The position numbers and the translations under genes are program-made. Shown piece after piece: positions 1 through 6,661 of a DNA stretch of 6,661 nt (the stretch's first letter is position 1; the number at the start of each line of letters is the position of its first letter). Below the pieces are notes generated by a model. It worked only from the letters and a program-made list of their open reading frames with translations, searched no databases and had not been told where the DNA came from. This DNA is from Dysgonamonadaceae bacterium (GTDB lineage Bacteria; Bacteroidota; Bacteroidia; Bacteroidales; Azobacteroidaceae): positions 1-6,661 of the forward strand of contig JAISKG010000243.1 in the NCBI GenBank assembly GCA_031261015.1. Reading direction: 5' to 3'.

Positions 1-1133
1 TTTATGTACCGGACGCTTCGTTGTCGGTTCCCGTAGCAAATAAATTGCTAAGTCCGCAAACCAAAGAACAATACATCCGTGAAGTGAAGGCCGATTATCA
101 CACTTTACGAGAAAAATCAGAGGAAAAACCGAAAACCTTAGTGTCATTGGATTATGCACGGAAACATCCGTTCCGCATTGATTGGACGGATTATACGCCG
201 CCTCAGCCCAGTTTTCTCGGTCACCGAATCGTTGAAATTCCTCTGAATAAAATCATTCCGTATATTCACTGGCAACCTTTTCTGGCAGCTTGGAAATTTC
301 CGGTTCGCTATGCAGCTTATTTGAAACAAACGGATGCGAAAGTTTGGGTCGATTCTTTTCCGAAAGAAGAACAGGCTAAAGTACAGGAAGCCATTCGGTT
401 AATCGACGATGCCAAAGAAAAATTAAACGAGTGGAGCAAAAACGATTCCATTCAAATACAATCCGTCATCGGTTTTTATCCGGCGACGGCGGCCGACGAA
501 ACACTTTTCATTCAGGATCCGCAATCGTCCGGCTCCGCTTCTACTCCGTTCCCGCTCTTGCGCCAACAGGAACAGCGAGAAGACGATACCTACAAATCGC
601 TGGTTGATTTTATCCAGCCTTCCGGCGATTACATCGGCTTATTTGTGACGACTGTCAAACAACATTCTGCGCATTTTTCCGTTGAATGTAAAGAAGGATG
701 TAAACACGAAACGGATACGTATCAAAACATGTTGGCACAAATTTTGCGCGACCGTTTGGCGGAAGCCTCGGCGGAATATTTGCACGAAAAAGTTCGTACC
801 GACTATTGGGGTTACGCGCCCAACGAAGTGTTTACGCTGGAAGAATTATTCAAGGAGCCGTATCGCGGCATTCGTCCGGCGTCGGGTTATCCGTCGCTTC
901 CGGATTTATCGTTCAATTTCGTAATCGATAAATTCTTGAATATGCAGCTGATAGGAGTAAATTTAACACCCAACGGCGCGATGGATCCAACGGCTACCGT
1001 AGCGGGAATGTACCTCGCCCATCCGGCCGCCGGTTATTTTTACATCGGTACGCCGGATGAACAACAAATCAAGGAATATGCCTCTAAGAAAGGCATTTCC
1101 GTAGAAGAAACAAAAAAATGGTTAGGTTTATAA
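1..1133 (+). CDS. metH: Cobalamin-dependent methionine synthase, C-terminal part (5' end outside window)
   Basis: MetH transfers a methyl group from methyltetrahydrofolate through cobalamin to homocysteine, giving methionine, in the cytoplasm. Only about 376 C-terminal residues are visible. The reading frame is open to the left edge (first full codon at 3), so the TTG at 21 is not the true start; E. coli MetH is 1227 residues. The first residues (YVPDASLSVPVA) match the end of the cobalamin-binding domain (VLDASRSVPVA in E. coli). The rest is the activation domain that binds AdoMet when oxidised cobalamin is reductively remethylated. Seen: FRIDWTDYTPP with the Asp at 180-182 (E. coli FDWQAYTPP), LAEASAEYLHEKVR and YWGYAPNE, and the AdoMet-binding motif RGIRPASGYP at 864-893. 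The C-terminus (SKKGISVEETKKWLGL) aligns with E. coli RKGMSVTEVERWL, so the 3' end is intact. The next gene starts 15 bases downstream. The assignment is near certain; whether the missing N-terminal domains are complete cannot be judged here. Confidence 0.96.
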   Translation, partial: YVPDASLSVPVANKLLSPQTKEQYIREVKADYHTLREKSEEKPKTLVSLDYARKHPFRIDWTDYTPPQPSFLGHRIVEIPLNKIIPYIHWQPFLAAWKFPVRYAAYLKQTDAKVWVDSFPKEEQAKVQEAIRLIDDAKEKLNEWSKNDSIQIQSVIGFYPATAADETLFIQDPQSSGSASTPFPLLRQQEQREDDTYKSLVDFIQPSGDYIGLFVTTVKQHSAHFSVECKEGCKHETDTYQNMLAQILRDRLAEASAEYLHEKVRTDYWGYAPNEVFTLEELFKEPYRGIRPASGYPSLPDLSFNFVIDKFLNMQLIGVNLTPNGAMDPTATVAGMYLAHPAAGYFYIGTPDEQQIKEYASKKGISVEETKKWLGL

Positions 1134-1148
1134 TATAGATGATTTAAC

Positions 1149-2489
1149 ATGAAAAAAACGAAAATTTTACTCGCGATTCTGTTCTGTATGAGCGGTTTTG
1201 TTTCGGCAAACGCTTATGATTTTGTGCAAGGCGGAATTTATTATCAATTTGTCGTGGAATCGAGCGGCGTCGAAGTAACTTACCAAGACAATAATTACCA
1301 AACGTATTCGGGAAATGTAATTATCCCTGCATCGGTTGCTTACTCCGGAAAAACCTATCCTGTGACAGCGATCGGCGCGATGGCTTTTGCATACAGTAAC
1401 GTCACTTCGGTCACGATTCCATCTTCTATCGAACGAATCAAAGACGGCGCGTTTTACGAATGTAATTCTTTGAACTCGCCGACGATACCAACTTCAGTTT
1501 CGGTTTTGGGCGATGCGGCCTTTTTAGGTTGTCGTTCCATCACTTCGATCACATTGCCCGAAGGCATCAAGAAAATCGGCGAGTCGGCGTTTTTCGATTG
1601 CACGAAACTGGCTTCGGCCACGTTTCCTTCGACAGTGAAAAGCATCGGCCGGAATGCGTTCAGTAATTGTAAATCGCTCACATCTTTAGCTTTACCAACC
1701 TCTGTCGTTTCGATTGGCGACGATGCTTTTTTCGGTTGCGATCAGTTGGCAATTGTTTCGTTTCCGGCAAATATTGCTCAAATTGGGGAAGGCGCGTTTT
1801 ACGGATGTACTCAATTAGAAGCGATTCCGCTGCCGGCAACCATAGAAAAATTGGGCGACGGCGCGTTTTACGGATGCAGCCGGCTTCAATCAGTTTCGGT
1901 TCCCAAAACTGCCAAAACGATTCCTTTCGGCGCGTTCGCCAATTGCAGCAATTTACAGGAAGCATTGTTACGCAATAATTTACAAACAATCGGAGAATAC
2001 GCTTTCTTGGGCGATAACATCGGAAATATGATGATTCCCGTCACTGTCAATTCGATCAAAGAAGGCGCATTTTACGCCAATCAAAAACCGATGGTGGTGA
2101 TAGTCTTTTGGCAAACGCCTCTGAGCGTGCCTACGGGTGATCATTCGCCGTTTTACGCGGTCGATCTCAGCCGCAGTCAATTGCTGGTGCCGAAAAATAC
2201 CGATGCGGATTACCGCGCAGCACCTGTGTGGCAAGACTTTGGATCGATTATTGCGACTTACACCGGAATTAAAGTTGTGCCGGAAACGGTACATAGTTAC
2301 ATCGCCGATCAGCGTTTGTATATCGATAGCTCGACAGCTGAAACGATTTCTCTCTATTCGCTCACCGGCCAACAACTTCGCCGCTTCAACAAATCCGAAG
2401 GCAAAACCAATTATCCCGTCGAGGGCATTCAAGATCGTGTGCTGATCGTAAAAGGTTCTTCCGGTTGGGCAGAAAAATTGATTCGGTAA
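1149..2489 (+). CDS. Secreted BspA-like leucine-rich-repeat protein with T9SS-like C-terminal domain
   Basis: A 446-residue exported protein. Residues 1-22 form a signal peptide (KKTK, then a hydrophobic ILLAILFCMSGFV stretch, then an ANA|Y signal peptidase I site). Residues 23-72 are a leader segment. Residues 73 to about 327 hold about eleven LRR_5 (BspA/TpLRR) repeats of 22-27 residues with the pattern xxIGxxAFxxCxxLxxxxxPxxv; repeats 2-9 are exactly 23 residues and each has a Cys at position 11. Residues 333-369 (SPFYAVDLSRSQLLVPK, then VWQDFGSI) are the capping segment often seen after such repeats in Bacteroidota. Residues 382-446 resemble a type A T9SS sorting domain: LYSLTGQQLRRF, VLIVK and a terminal EKLIR. 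The usual GxY before the IVK strand is replaced by R and L, so secretion by T9SS is inferred. BspA relatives bind host proteins or other cells, but no ligand can be read here. The ATG at 1149 is chosen because it precedes the signal peptide; no Shine-Dalgarno is visible. Confidence 0.9.
   Translation: MKKTKILLAILFCMSGFVSANAYDFVQGGIYYQFVVESSGVEVTYQDNNYQTYSGNVIIPASVAYSGKTYPVTAIGAMAFAYSNVTSVTIPSSIERIKDGAFYECNSLNSPTIPTSVSVLGDAAFLGCRSITSITLPEGIKKIGESAFFDCTKLASATFPSTVKSIGRNAFSNCKSLTSLALPTSVVSIGDDAFFGCDQLAIVSFPANIAQIGEGAFYGCTQLEAIPLPATIEKLGDGAFYGCSRLQSVSVPKTAKTIPFGAFANCSNLQEALLRNNLQTIGEYAFLGDNIGNMMIPVTVNSIKEGAFYANQKPMVVIVFWQTPLSVPTGDHSPFYAVDLSRSQLLVPKNTDADYRAAPVWQDFGSIIATYTGIKVVPETVHSYIADQRLYIDSSTAETISLYSLTGQQLRRFNKSEGKTNYPVEGIQDRVLIVKGSSGWAEKLIR
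1365..2048 (+). repeat. Tandem LRR_5-coding repeats, 69-bp period
   Basis: Ten successive repeat units of the BspA-like gene. Units 2-9 (1431-1982) keep an exact 69-bp period, while units 1 (1365-1430) and 10 (1983-2048) are 66 bp. A diverged eleventh unit follows. Most units differ strongly at the DNA level, but the codons for GAFY plus the next residues are nearly fixed: the 17-mer ggcgcgttttacggatg occurs at 1791-1807 and again at 1860-1876, exactly one period apart, and a one-base variant lies at 1446-1462, five periods earlier. These short identities could support slippage or recombination that changes repeat number. Confidence 0.85.
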
Positions 2490-2508
2490 TTCCTGAACAA
2501 TCAGCATT

Positions 2509-3519
2509 ATGCGTATCTACGAAAATTATTCTTTGCTCCGGTGCAACACCTTTCATCTGGACGTAAAAACCCGGTGGTTTGTGGAATATGACAATGAAGA
2601 AGATCTTCAAAAATTGTTGCGCGACGAATATTTCTTCTCGCAACAATTCTGGCATATCGGACAAGGAAGTAACTTGCTGTTCTTGGGAGATTTCAACGGA
2701 ATAATCGTACACTCCAATATTCGAGGAATCGAAATGGTCGAAGAAAATGACGATCACCTTTATTTAAAAGTCGGCGCTGCGGAAAATTGGGATGATTTCG
2801 TGGCCTTTTGCGTGAAACGAGGCTGGGGCGGCATCGAAAATCTTTCGCTCATCCCGGGCGAAGTCGGTGCGGCAGCCGTTCAAAATATAGGCGCTTACGG
2901 CGTGGAAGCGGCGGATGTGATTGCCGAAGTGCACGCTTATTCACTCAAAAACAGTGAAAAACAGATCTTTACGAATGAAGATTGCCGTTACGCTTACCGT
3001 CATAGTTTTTTCAAGGAACCGGAAAATCGCGGCTGGTTTTACATCACGCATGTTGTTTTTCGTTTGAACAAAAAGCCTGTGTTTCAATTGGATTATGGAA
3101 ATTTAAGACAATGCTTAGAAGGCAAAAATATTAATTTACAGACAGTTCGCGATACAGTCATTGAAATTCGCAAAGCCAAATTGCCCGATCCGGAAATTCT
3201 CGGAAATGCCGGAAGTTTTTTCACTAATCCTTACATTTGCCTCGCACATTATGAAGGATTAAAAAAACGTTTTCCGGAAATGCCGCATTATGCTGTTAAT
3301 GATGAAGTTGTGAAAATTCCCGCCGCGTGGTTGATCGAGCAATGCGGATTGAAAGGAGCTTCCATCGGAGGAGCCGCCGTGCACACACAACAGCCTTTAG
3401 TGATTGTCAATCAAGATCATGCTACAGCAAACGACATCGTTTCGCTGGCCGAAAAAATCCAACGGGAAGTGAAGGAAAAATTCGGTGTCGAACTGCAACC
3501 CGAAGTGAATTATATCTGA
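2509..3519 (+). CDS. murB: UDP-N-acetylenolpyruvoylglucosamine reductase (MurB, type I)
   Basis: MurB is a cytoplasmic FAD enzyme that uses NADPH to reduce UDP-GlcNAc-enolpyruvate to UDP-MurNAc, the second committed step of peptidoglycan synthesis. The protein is 336 residues (E. coli 342) and aligns end to end. FAD-binding signatures are visible: NTFHLDVKTRW at 13-23, IGQGSNLLFLGDF at 50-62, and IPGEVGAAAVQNIGAYGVE at 115-133. Catalytic residues known from E. coli are all present: Arg164 in YAYRHS, the proton-donor Ser236 in GNAGSFFTNP, and Glu332 in the terminal QPEVNYI. The YAYRHS segment and the region after it are of the long, E. coli-like type I form with the extra Tyr-containing loop. 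KLPDPEILGNAGSFF and GGAAVHTQQPLVIVN are further family hallmarks. It starts 19 bases after the LRR gene and stops 2 bases before the next start, so co-transcription is likely. No Shine-Dalgarno is visible before the ATG. Nothing suggests damage or transfer. Confidence 0.98.
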   Translation: MRIYENYSLLRCNTFHLDVKTRWFVEYDNEEDLQKLLRDEYFFSQQFWHIGQGSNLLFLGDFNGIIVHSNIRGIEMVEENDDHLYLKVGAAENWDDFVAFCVKRGWGGIENLSLIPGEVGAAAVQNIGAYGVEAADVIAEVHAYSLKNSEKQIFTNEDCRYAYRHSFFKEPENRGWFYITHVVFRLNKKPVFQLDYGNLRQCLEGKNINLQTVRDTVIEIRKAKLPDPEILGNAGSFFTNPYICLAHYEGLKKRFPEMPHYAVNDEVVKIPAAWLIEQCGLKGASIGGAAVHTQQPLVIVNQDHATANDIVSLAEKIQREVKEKFGVELQPEVNYI

Positions 3520-3521
3520 AT

Positions 3522-4295
3522 ATGCAACTCAAGCTAAGATTCTTAGGTACAGGAACTTCTACCGGAAATCCCGAAATCGGATGCCGATGCGCCGTTTGCA
3601 CTTCTTCCGATTCTAAAGATCATCGCTTGCGCGCTTCCGCCTTAATCGAAACCGGCGGAAAACATCTATTAATTGACTGCGGCCCGGATTTTCGCCAACA
3701 AATGCTAAACGCTTTTCAGACAATGCCTTTTGCACCGCTCGACGGCGTTTTGCTCACACACGAACATTACGACCACGTCGGCGGATTGGATGATTTGCGC
3801 ATTTTCAGCCGGGAAAAACCGCTTGATATTTACGCGGAACAATCGGTTATTGAAGCGATTAAGCAACGGATCCCTTACGTATTCACCAAGCACAAATATC
3901 CCGGCGTTCCTAACTTGCAACTCAACATTATTGATCATCAACCATTTTCCATTCAAGGAATTGAGATACAACCGATTCGTTTGATGCACGGAAACCTTCC
4001 GATTTTGGGTTTTCGCATCGGCAATCTGGCCTATCTCACCGATTTGAAAATGATTCCCGAAACGGAATATGCCCGATTGCAAAACTTAGATGTTTTGATT
4101 CTCAACGCCTTGCGAGGCAAAGAGCATCTTTCGCACGAAACTTTGGCCGATGCGCTCGAACATAGCCGGCGCATCCGGCCAAAACAAACTTATCTCATTC
4201 ACATGAGTCACGATTTCGGCTTGCACGAAACGATGCAGGCACAATTGCCCGAAACTGTTTTTATTGCTTACGATGGAATGGAAATCAACGTATAA
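3522..4295 (+). CDS. PhnP-like metallo-beta-lactamase-fold phosphodiesterase
   Basis: A 257-residue cytoplasmic metallo-hydrolase of the PhnP group (COG1235). The metal-binding motif THEHYDHVGG gives His80, His82, Asp84 and His85; His156 (LMHGN), Asp174 (YLTDLK) and His227 (IHMSH) complete the expected two-metal site. The N-terminus LGTGTSTGNPEIGCRCAVC carries Cys21, Cys23 and Cys26, which with His230 match the structural zinc site described for E. coli PhnP at the same spacing. The end AYDGMEINV matches PhnP FDGMEIGV. PhnP itself opens 5-phosphoribosyl 1,2-cyclic phosphate in phosphonate breakdown, but no phn gene is in view, so the true substrate is unknown; a cyclic phosphodiester is the best guess. 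The ATG at 3522 is chosen because homology begins there and it lies 2 bases after the murB stop. An in-frame extension upstream to 3327 runs inside murB and encodes nothing family-like. The 3' end overlaps the next gene by 23 bases. Confidence 0.92.
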   Translation: MQLKLRFLGTGTSTGNPEIGCRCAVCTSSDSKDHRLRASALIETGGKHLLIDCGPDFRQQMLNAFQTMPFAPLDGVLLTHEHYDHVGGLDDLRIFSREKPLDIYAEQSVIEAIKQRIPYVFTKHKYPGVPNLQLNIIDHQPFSIQGIEIQPIRLMHGNLPILGFRIGNLAYLTDLKMIPETEYARLQNLDVLILNALRGKEHLSHETLADALEHSRRIRPKQTYLIHMSHDFGLHETMQAQLPETVFIAYDGMEINV

Positions 4296-6606
4296 ACGGC
4301 TGAGTGTTTTAATTTTAAAAGAGTGGCGATCAGGGTTTTATTCCTTGTCGGGCAGCCTTTTTACCGCGCTTTTTCTACTGATTTGCGGTTGCATGTTGTG
4401 GGTCATTCCGGGCGAATACAATTTGCTTGATTCCGGCTACGCTTCTTTGTCCGCTTTTTTTCGCTTAGCGTCTGTCTTACTGCTGTTTCTAATTCCGGCT
4501 TTGGCGATGCGTTCGTTTGCAGAAGAAAAGAAAACGCATACGTGGTGGCTGCTGAAAAGTCGTCCGCTCGGTTTGCCGGTGATTGTGGGCGCGAAAATGC
4601 TGGCGCTGTTTTTGCTTGTGTTAACGGCAATTATCCCGACGGTTATCTATGTTTTTACGGTCTATCATTACGGTAATCCGATAGGAAATATTGATATTGG
4701 CGCAGTAATTGCCTCTTACTTAGGCTTATTAGTGGTGATCGCAGCATTTATTTGCATTTCCGGTTTGGCTTCGGCTTTGACTTCCAATTCCGTTGTCGCG
4801 TTTATCGCCGGATTATTTTTTTGCGCCTTTTTTTATTTCGGCTTCAGCCTGATTTCGCTTCCATCTCTGGGTTTTCTCTCTCATTATCAATCCATTCAGC
4901 GTGGATTAATTGAAACGAACGATTTGTTTTACTTTTTAGTTGTCGGCGCTGGTTTTTATATATTGACAATGAAAGTCTTGGGTGCAGCTTGGCGGTCGAA
5001 GGCGATGCTTTGGGGAAGCGGCGTATTTCTTCTTTTCGGTATATTAAGTTGCTGTTGGAATGCTCGTTGGGACAGTACAAAAGACAAAAAATACACTGTT
5101 AGTCCGAAAATTTTGTCGCTGGTCGAAAAAGTCAGATCGCCAATCAAGGTGGATATTTATTTGACCGGTAAACTAAATCCCGGATTTACCCGTTTGCAGC
5201 AAGCCATATTGTTGTTACTCAACGATATTCAATCTCAATCTTCCGCCGAAATTCAGTATCAATTAACGGATCCTTACTTGCAAAGCGGCGATTTTCTTAC
5301 AGAATTGAATCGCGAAGGAATGCAAGGCGTGGCAGTTAATGAACGTTTAGCCGACGGAAAAACGGCACAAACGGTTCTGTTTCCGTACGCGCTCGTGCAA
5401 TACCAAGACCGGAAACTGCCGGTTTCGCTGCTGGTGAATCAACCCGGCAAATCCGGCGAAGAAAATCTGAATACTTCTATCGAATTATTGCCTTACCAAC
5501 TCGCTCATACTCTGCAAATTCTGACACAAACCGAACCGAAACGGATTCTCTTTACGGAAGGGCACGGCGAGTTTTCCGACCAAATCCTGAATTCCTATTT
5601 CGACGCTTTGAGCTACGAATATATCATTGATCGCGGCGTGATTGTCGATGCTCCCGACAGCTTGTTTGATTATAGCCTCATTGCGGTTGCCGGACCGCAA
5701 AAGCCTTTTTCCGAACAAGATAAGTTTTTGTTGGATCAATATTTGATGCAAGGCGGCCGCCTGCTGTGGTTGGTAAATGGAACTCAAATTCATTCGCAAC
5801 AAGAATTGGCACAAAGCGGAGAAACCATCGCCATGTCTAACGATCTGAATTTAAATGACTTATTCTTCATATACGGCGTTCGGATCAATCCTGTAATCCT
5901 CGAAGACTTGCAGTGTCTGTTGATTCCGGTAGTCGTGAGTGACTCCTCGCACGCAACGGATTACGTGCCGAAACCTTGGTATTATGCGCCGTTGTTGGAG
6001 CCGAACAATCAATCGGCTGTCACCAAAGGCTTGTCGTTCGTTAAAACCGAATTTGCCGGTACGATTGCTTTTGTCGGAGATCGTGCGAGCAAGAAAGAAA
6101 TTTTGCTAACTTCTTCTCCCTATGCTCATTCCGTTTCCGTTCCAGCCTCCATCAATCTTTCGGAAACCGACCGCAAACCCGACAAGCACTATTTCAACGA
6201 ATCGCATTTGCCGGTCGCCGTAGCTTTGGAAGGCAGATTTCCTTCGGTTTTCAATCGCCGGACAGTTCCTTTAGCCTATTCCCGTCCGATTCTTTCGGAA
6301 AGTAAACCCACAAAAATCATTGTGTCCGCCTCCGATCAAATCCTCTCCGACGACGGATACGACCAATATTCACAAACTCAGTTTGCCAATCAAGCATTTA
6401 TCGTCAACGCTGTGAATTTTTTAACGGATAATGAAAGCCTTAGCGATTTGAAAAACCGGTCGTTGCAATTACAGTTATTGAATAAAAATAAACTTGGACA
6501 GGATTATTTCGGAGTGATTGCGGGAAATGTGGTATTGCCGCCAGTGATGATTTTGGGGGTTGCAGTACTTTTGGGGATTTGGAGGAAGCGACGGAGGCGG
6601 GGTTAA
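4273..6606 (+). CDS. GldF-GldG fusion: ABC transporter permease joined to GldG-type auxiliary domain
   Basis: A 777-residue inner-membrane protein. Residues 1-240 match GldF-type permeases: LKEWRSGFYSLSGSLF, then WVIPGEYNLLDSGYASL, then LFLIPALAMRSFAEEKKT and GNPIGNIDIGA. About six membrane segments lie near 28-46, 62-80, 106-130, 143-169, 173-194 and 217-238. Residues 246-777 match GldG (ABC_transp_aux family): a membrane anchor near 246-262, then RWDSTKDKKYTVSPK, YLTGKLNPGFTRLQ, LFTEGHGEFSD (427-436), DLNLNDLFFIYGVRINP (524-540), FIVNAVNFLTDNESL (709-723), a last membrane segment near 746-769 and a basic tail RKRRRRG. In Flavobacterium johnsoniae GldF and GldG are separate and work with the ATPase GldA in gliding. 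Here they are one chain and no ATPase is in view. Its cargo is unknown, and a role in gliding cannot be assumed. ATG 4273 is preferred over TTG 4264; both lie inside the preceding gene. The frame is intact to the TAA at 6604. Confidence 0.92.
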   Translation: MEWKSTYKRLSVLILKEWRSGFYSLSGSLFTALFLLICGCMLWVIPGEYNLLDSGYASLSAFFRLASVLLLFLIPALAMRSFAEEKKTHTWWLLKSRPLGLPVIVGAKMLALFLLVLTAIIPTVIYVFTVYHYGNPIGNIDIGAVIASYLGLLVVIAAFICISGLASALTSNSVVAFIAGLFFCAFFYFGFSLISLPSLGFLSHYQSIQRGLIETNDLFYFLVVGAGFYILTMKVLGAAWRSKAMLWGSGVFLLFGILSCCWNARWDSTKDKKYTVSPKILSLVEKVRSPIKVDIYLTGKLNPGFTRLQQAILLLLNDIQSQSSAEIQYQLTDPYLQSGDFLTELNREGMQGVAVNERLADGKTAQTVLFPYALVQYQDRKLPVSLLVNQPGKSGEENLNTSIELLPYQLAHTLQILTQTEPKRILFTEGHGEFSDQILNSYFDALSYEYIIDRGVIVDAPDSLFDYSLIAVAGPQKPFSEQDKFLLDQYLMQGGRLLWLVNGTQIHSQQELAQSGETIAMSNDLNLNDLFFIYGVRINPVILEDLQCLLIPVVVSDSSHATDYVPKPWYYAPLLEPNNQSAVTKGLSFVKTEFAGTIAFVGDRASKKEILLTSSPYAHSVSVPASINLSETDRKPDKHYFNESHLPVAVALEGRFPSVFNRRTVPLAYSRPILSESKPTKIIVSASDQILSDDGYDQYSQTQFANQAFIVNAVNFLTDNESLSDLKNRSLQLQLLNKNKLGQDYFGVIAGNVVLPPVMILGVAVLLGIWRKRRRRG

Positions 6607-6661
6607 CCGCAAAAAAACTTCTATAAAAAGACCACAATCAAAAATATTTCAAAAAAGTTGT

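Noticed and set aside
21..23. TTG codon as the start of a short 370-residue protein
   Set aside because: The frame is open upstream to the window edge and the preceding codons (YVPDAS) match MetH, so the gene simply begins outside the window.
1179..1197. Cys14 in the LRR protein signal peptide as a lipobox
   Set aside because: The residues before it (ILF) do not fit a lipobox, and a good ANA|Y signal peptidase I site follows.
1678..1989. Antisense and alternate-frame open stretches across the LRR repeats
   Set aside because: Their repeating residues follow the 69-bp repeat of the real gene in another frame; no independent coding signal is seen.
1980..2507. Antisense open frame of 175 codons opposite the LRR gene
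   Set aside because: It covers the coding strand's conserved C-terminal domains and shows no recognisable domain or start context; it is a by-product of codon use on the other strand.
3327..3521. Upstream in-frame extension of the PhnP-like gene
   Set aside because: It lies wholly inside murB, encodes arginine- and serine-rich out-of-frame sequence, and family homology begins exactly at the ATG at 3522.
5041..5056. Internal ILSCC sequence in the GldF-GldG protein as a lipoprotein signal
   Set aside because: The -2 residue is Leu, a poor lipobox fit, and the site is after six membrane segments, where lipoprotein processing is not expected.
6607..6661. Terminator or promoter after the last gene
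   Set aside because: The stretch is A-rich but contains no inverted repeat followed by a T-run, and no clear TAnnTTTG-type promoter element was seen.

Overview
The window reads as chromosomal DNA from a member of the Bacteroidota, most likely a Bacteroidales-type lineage. Four things support this. There is a GldF/GldG-type ABC transporter protein. There is a BspA-like leucine-rich-repeat secreted protein whose tail resembles a type IX secretion sorting domain. MurB is of the long (type I) form with Bacteroidota-like wording (IPGEVGA...QNIGAYGVE). None of the four visible start codons has a recognisable Shine-Dalgarno sequence, which is common in this phylum. The species cannot be named from the sequence alone.

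Layout, all on the + strand. Positions 1-1133 hold the 3' end of metH (cobalamin-dependent methionine synthase), cut by the window edge and containing the AdoMet-binding reactivation domain. Positions 1149-2489 encode a secreted BspA-like protein with about eleven 23-residue LRR_5 repeats. Positions 2509-3519 are murB (peptidoglycan precursor synthesis). Positions 3522-4295 encode a PhnP-like metallo-beta-lactamase-fold phosphodiesterase. Positions 4273-6606 encode one 777-residue protein that joins a GldF-like permease to a GldG-like periplasmic domain. The last 55 bases (6607-6661) are A-rich and show no gene or convincing terminator.

Gaps between genes are 15, 19, 2 and -23 bases, so there is little room for internal promoters and the five genes are probably co-transcribed at least in part. 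No promoter, operator, riboswitch, tRNA, mobile element or CRISPR array was recognised. Functionally the cluster is mixed: methionine regeneration, a probable surface protein, a cell-wall enzyme, a metallo-hydrolase of unknown substrate, and an envelope ABC transporter without its ATPase. Only the last four suggest a loose cell-envelope theme, and that is inference.

Most of the window is ordinary core genome. The points most worth a second look are the GldF-GldG fusion, the placement of a repeat-rich secreted protein between two housekeeping genes, and the PhnP-like enzyme sitting away from any phosphonate genes. No clearly new biological system was found.
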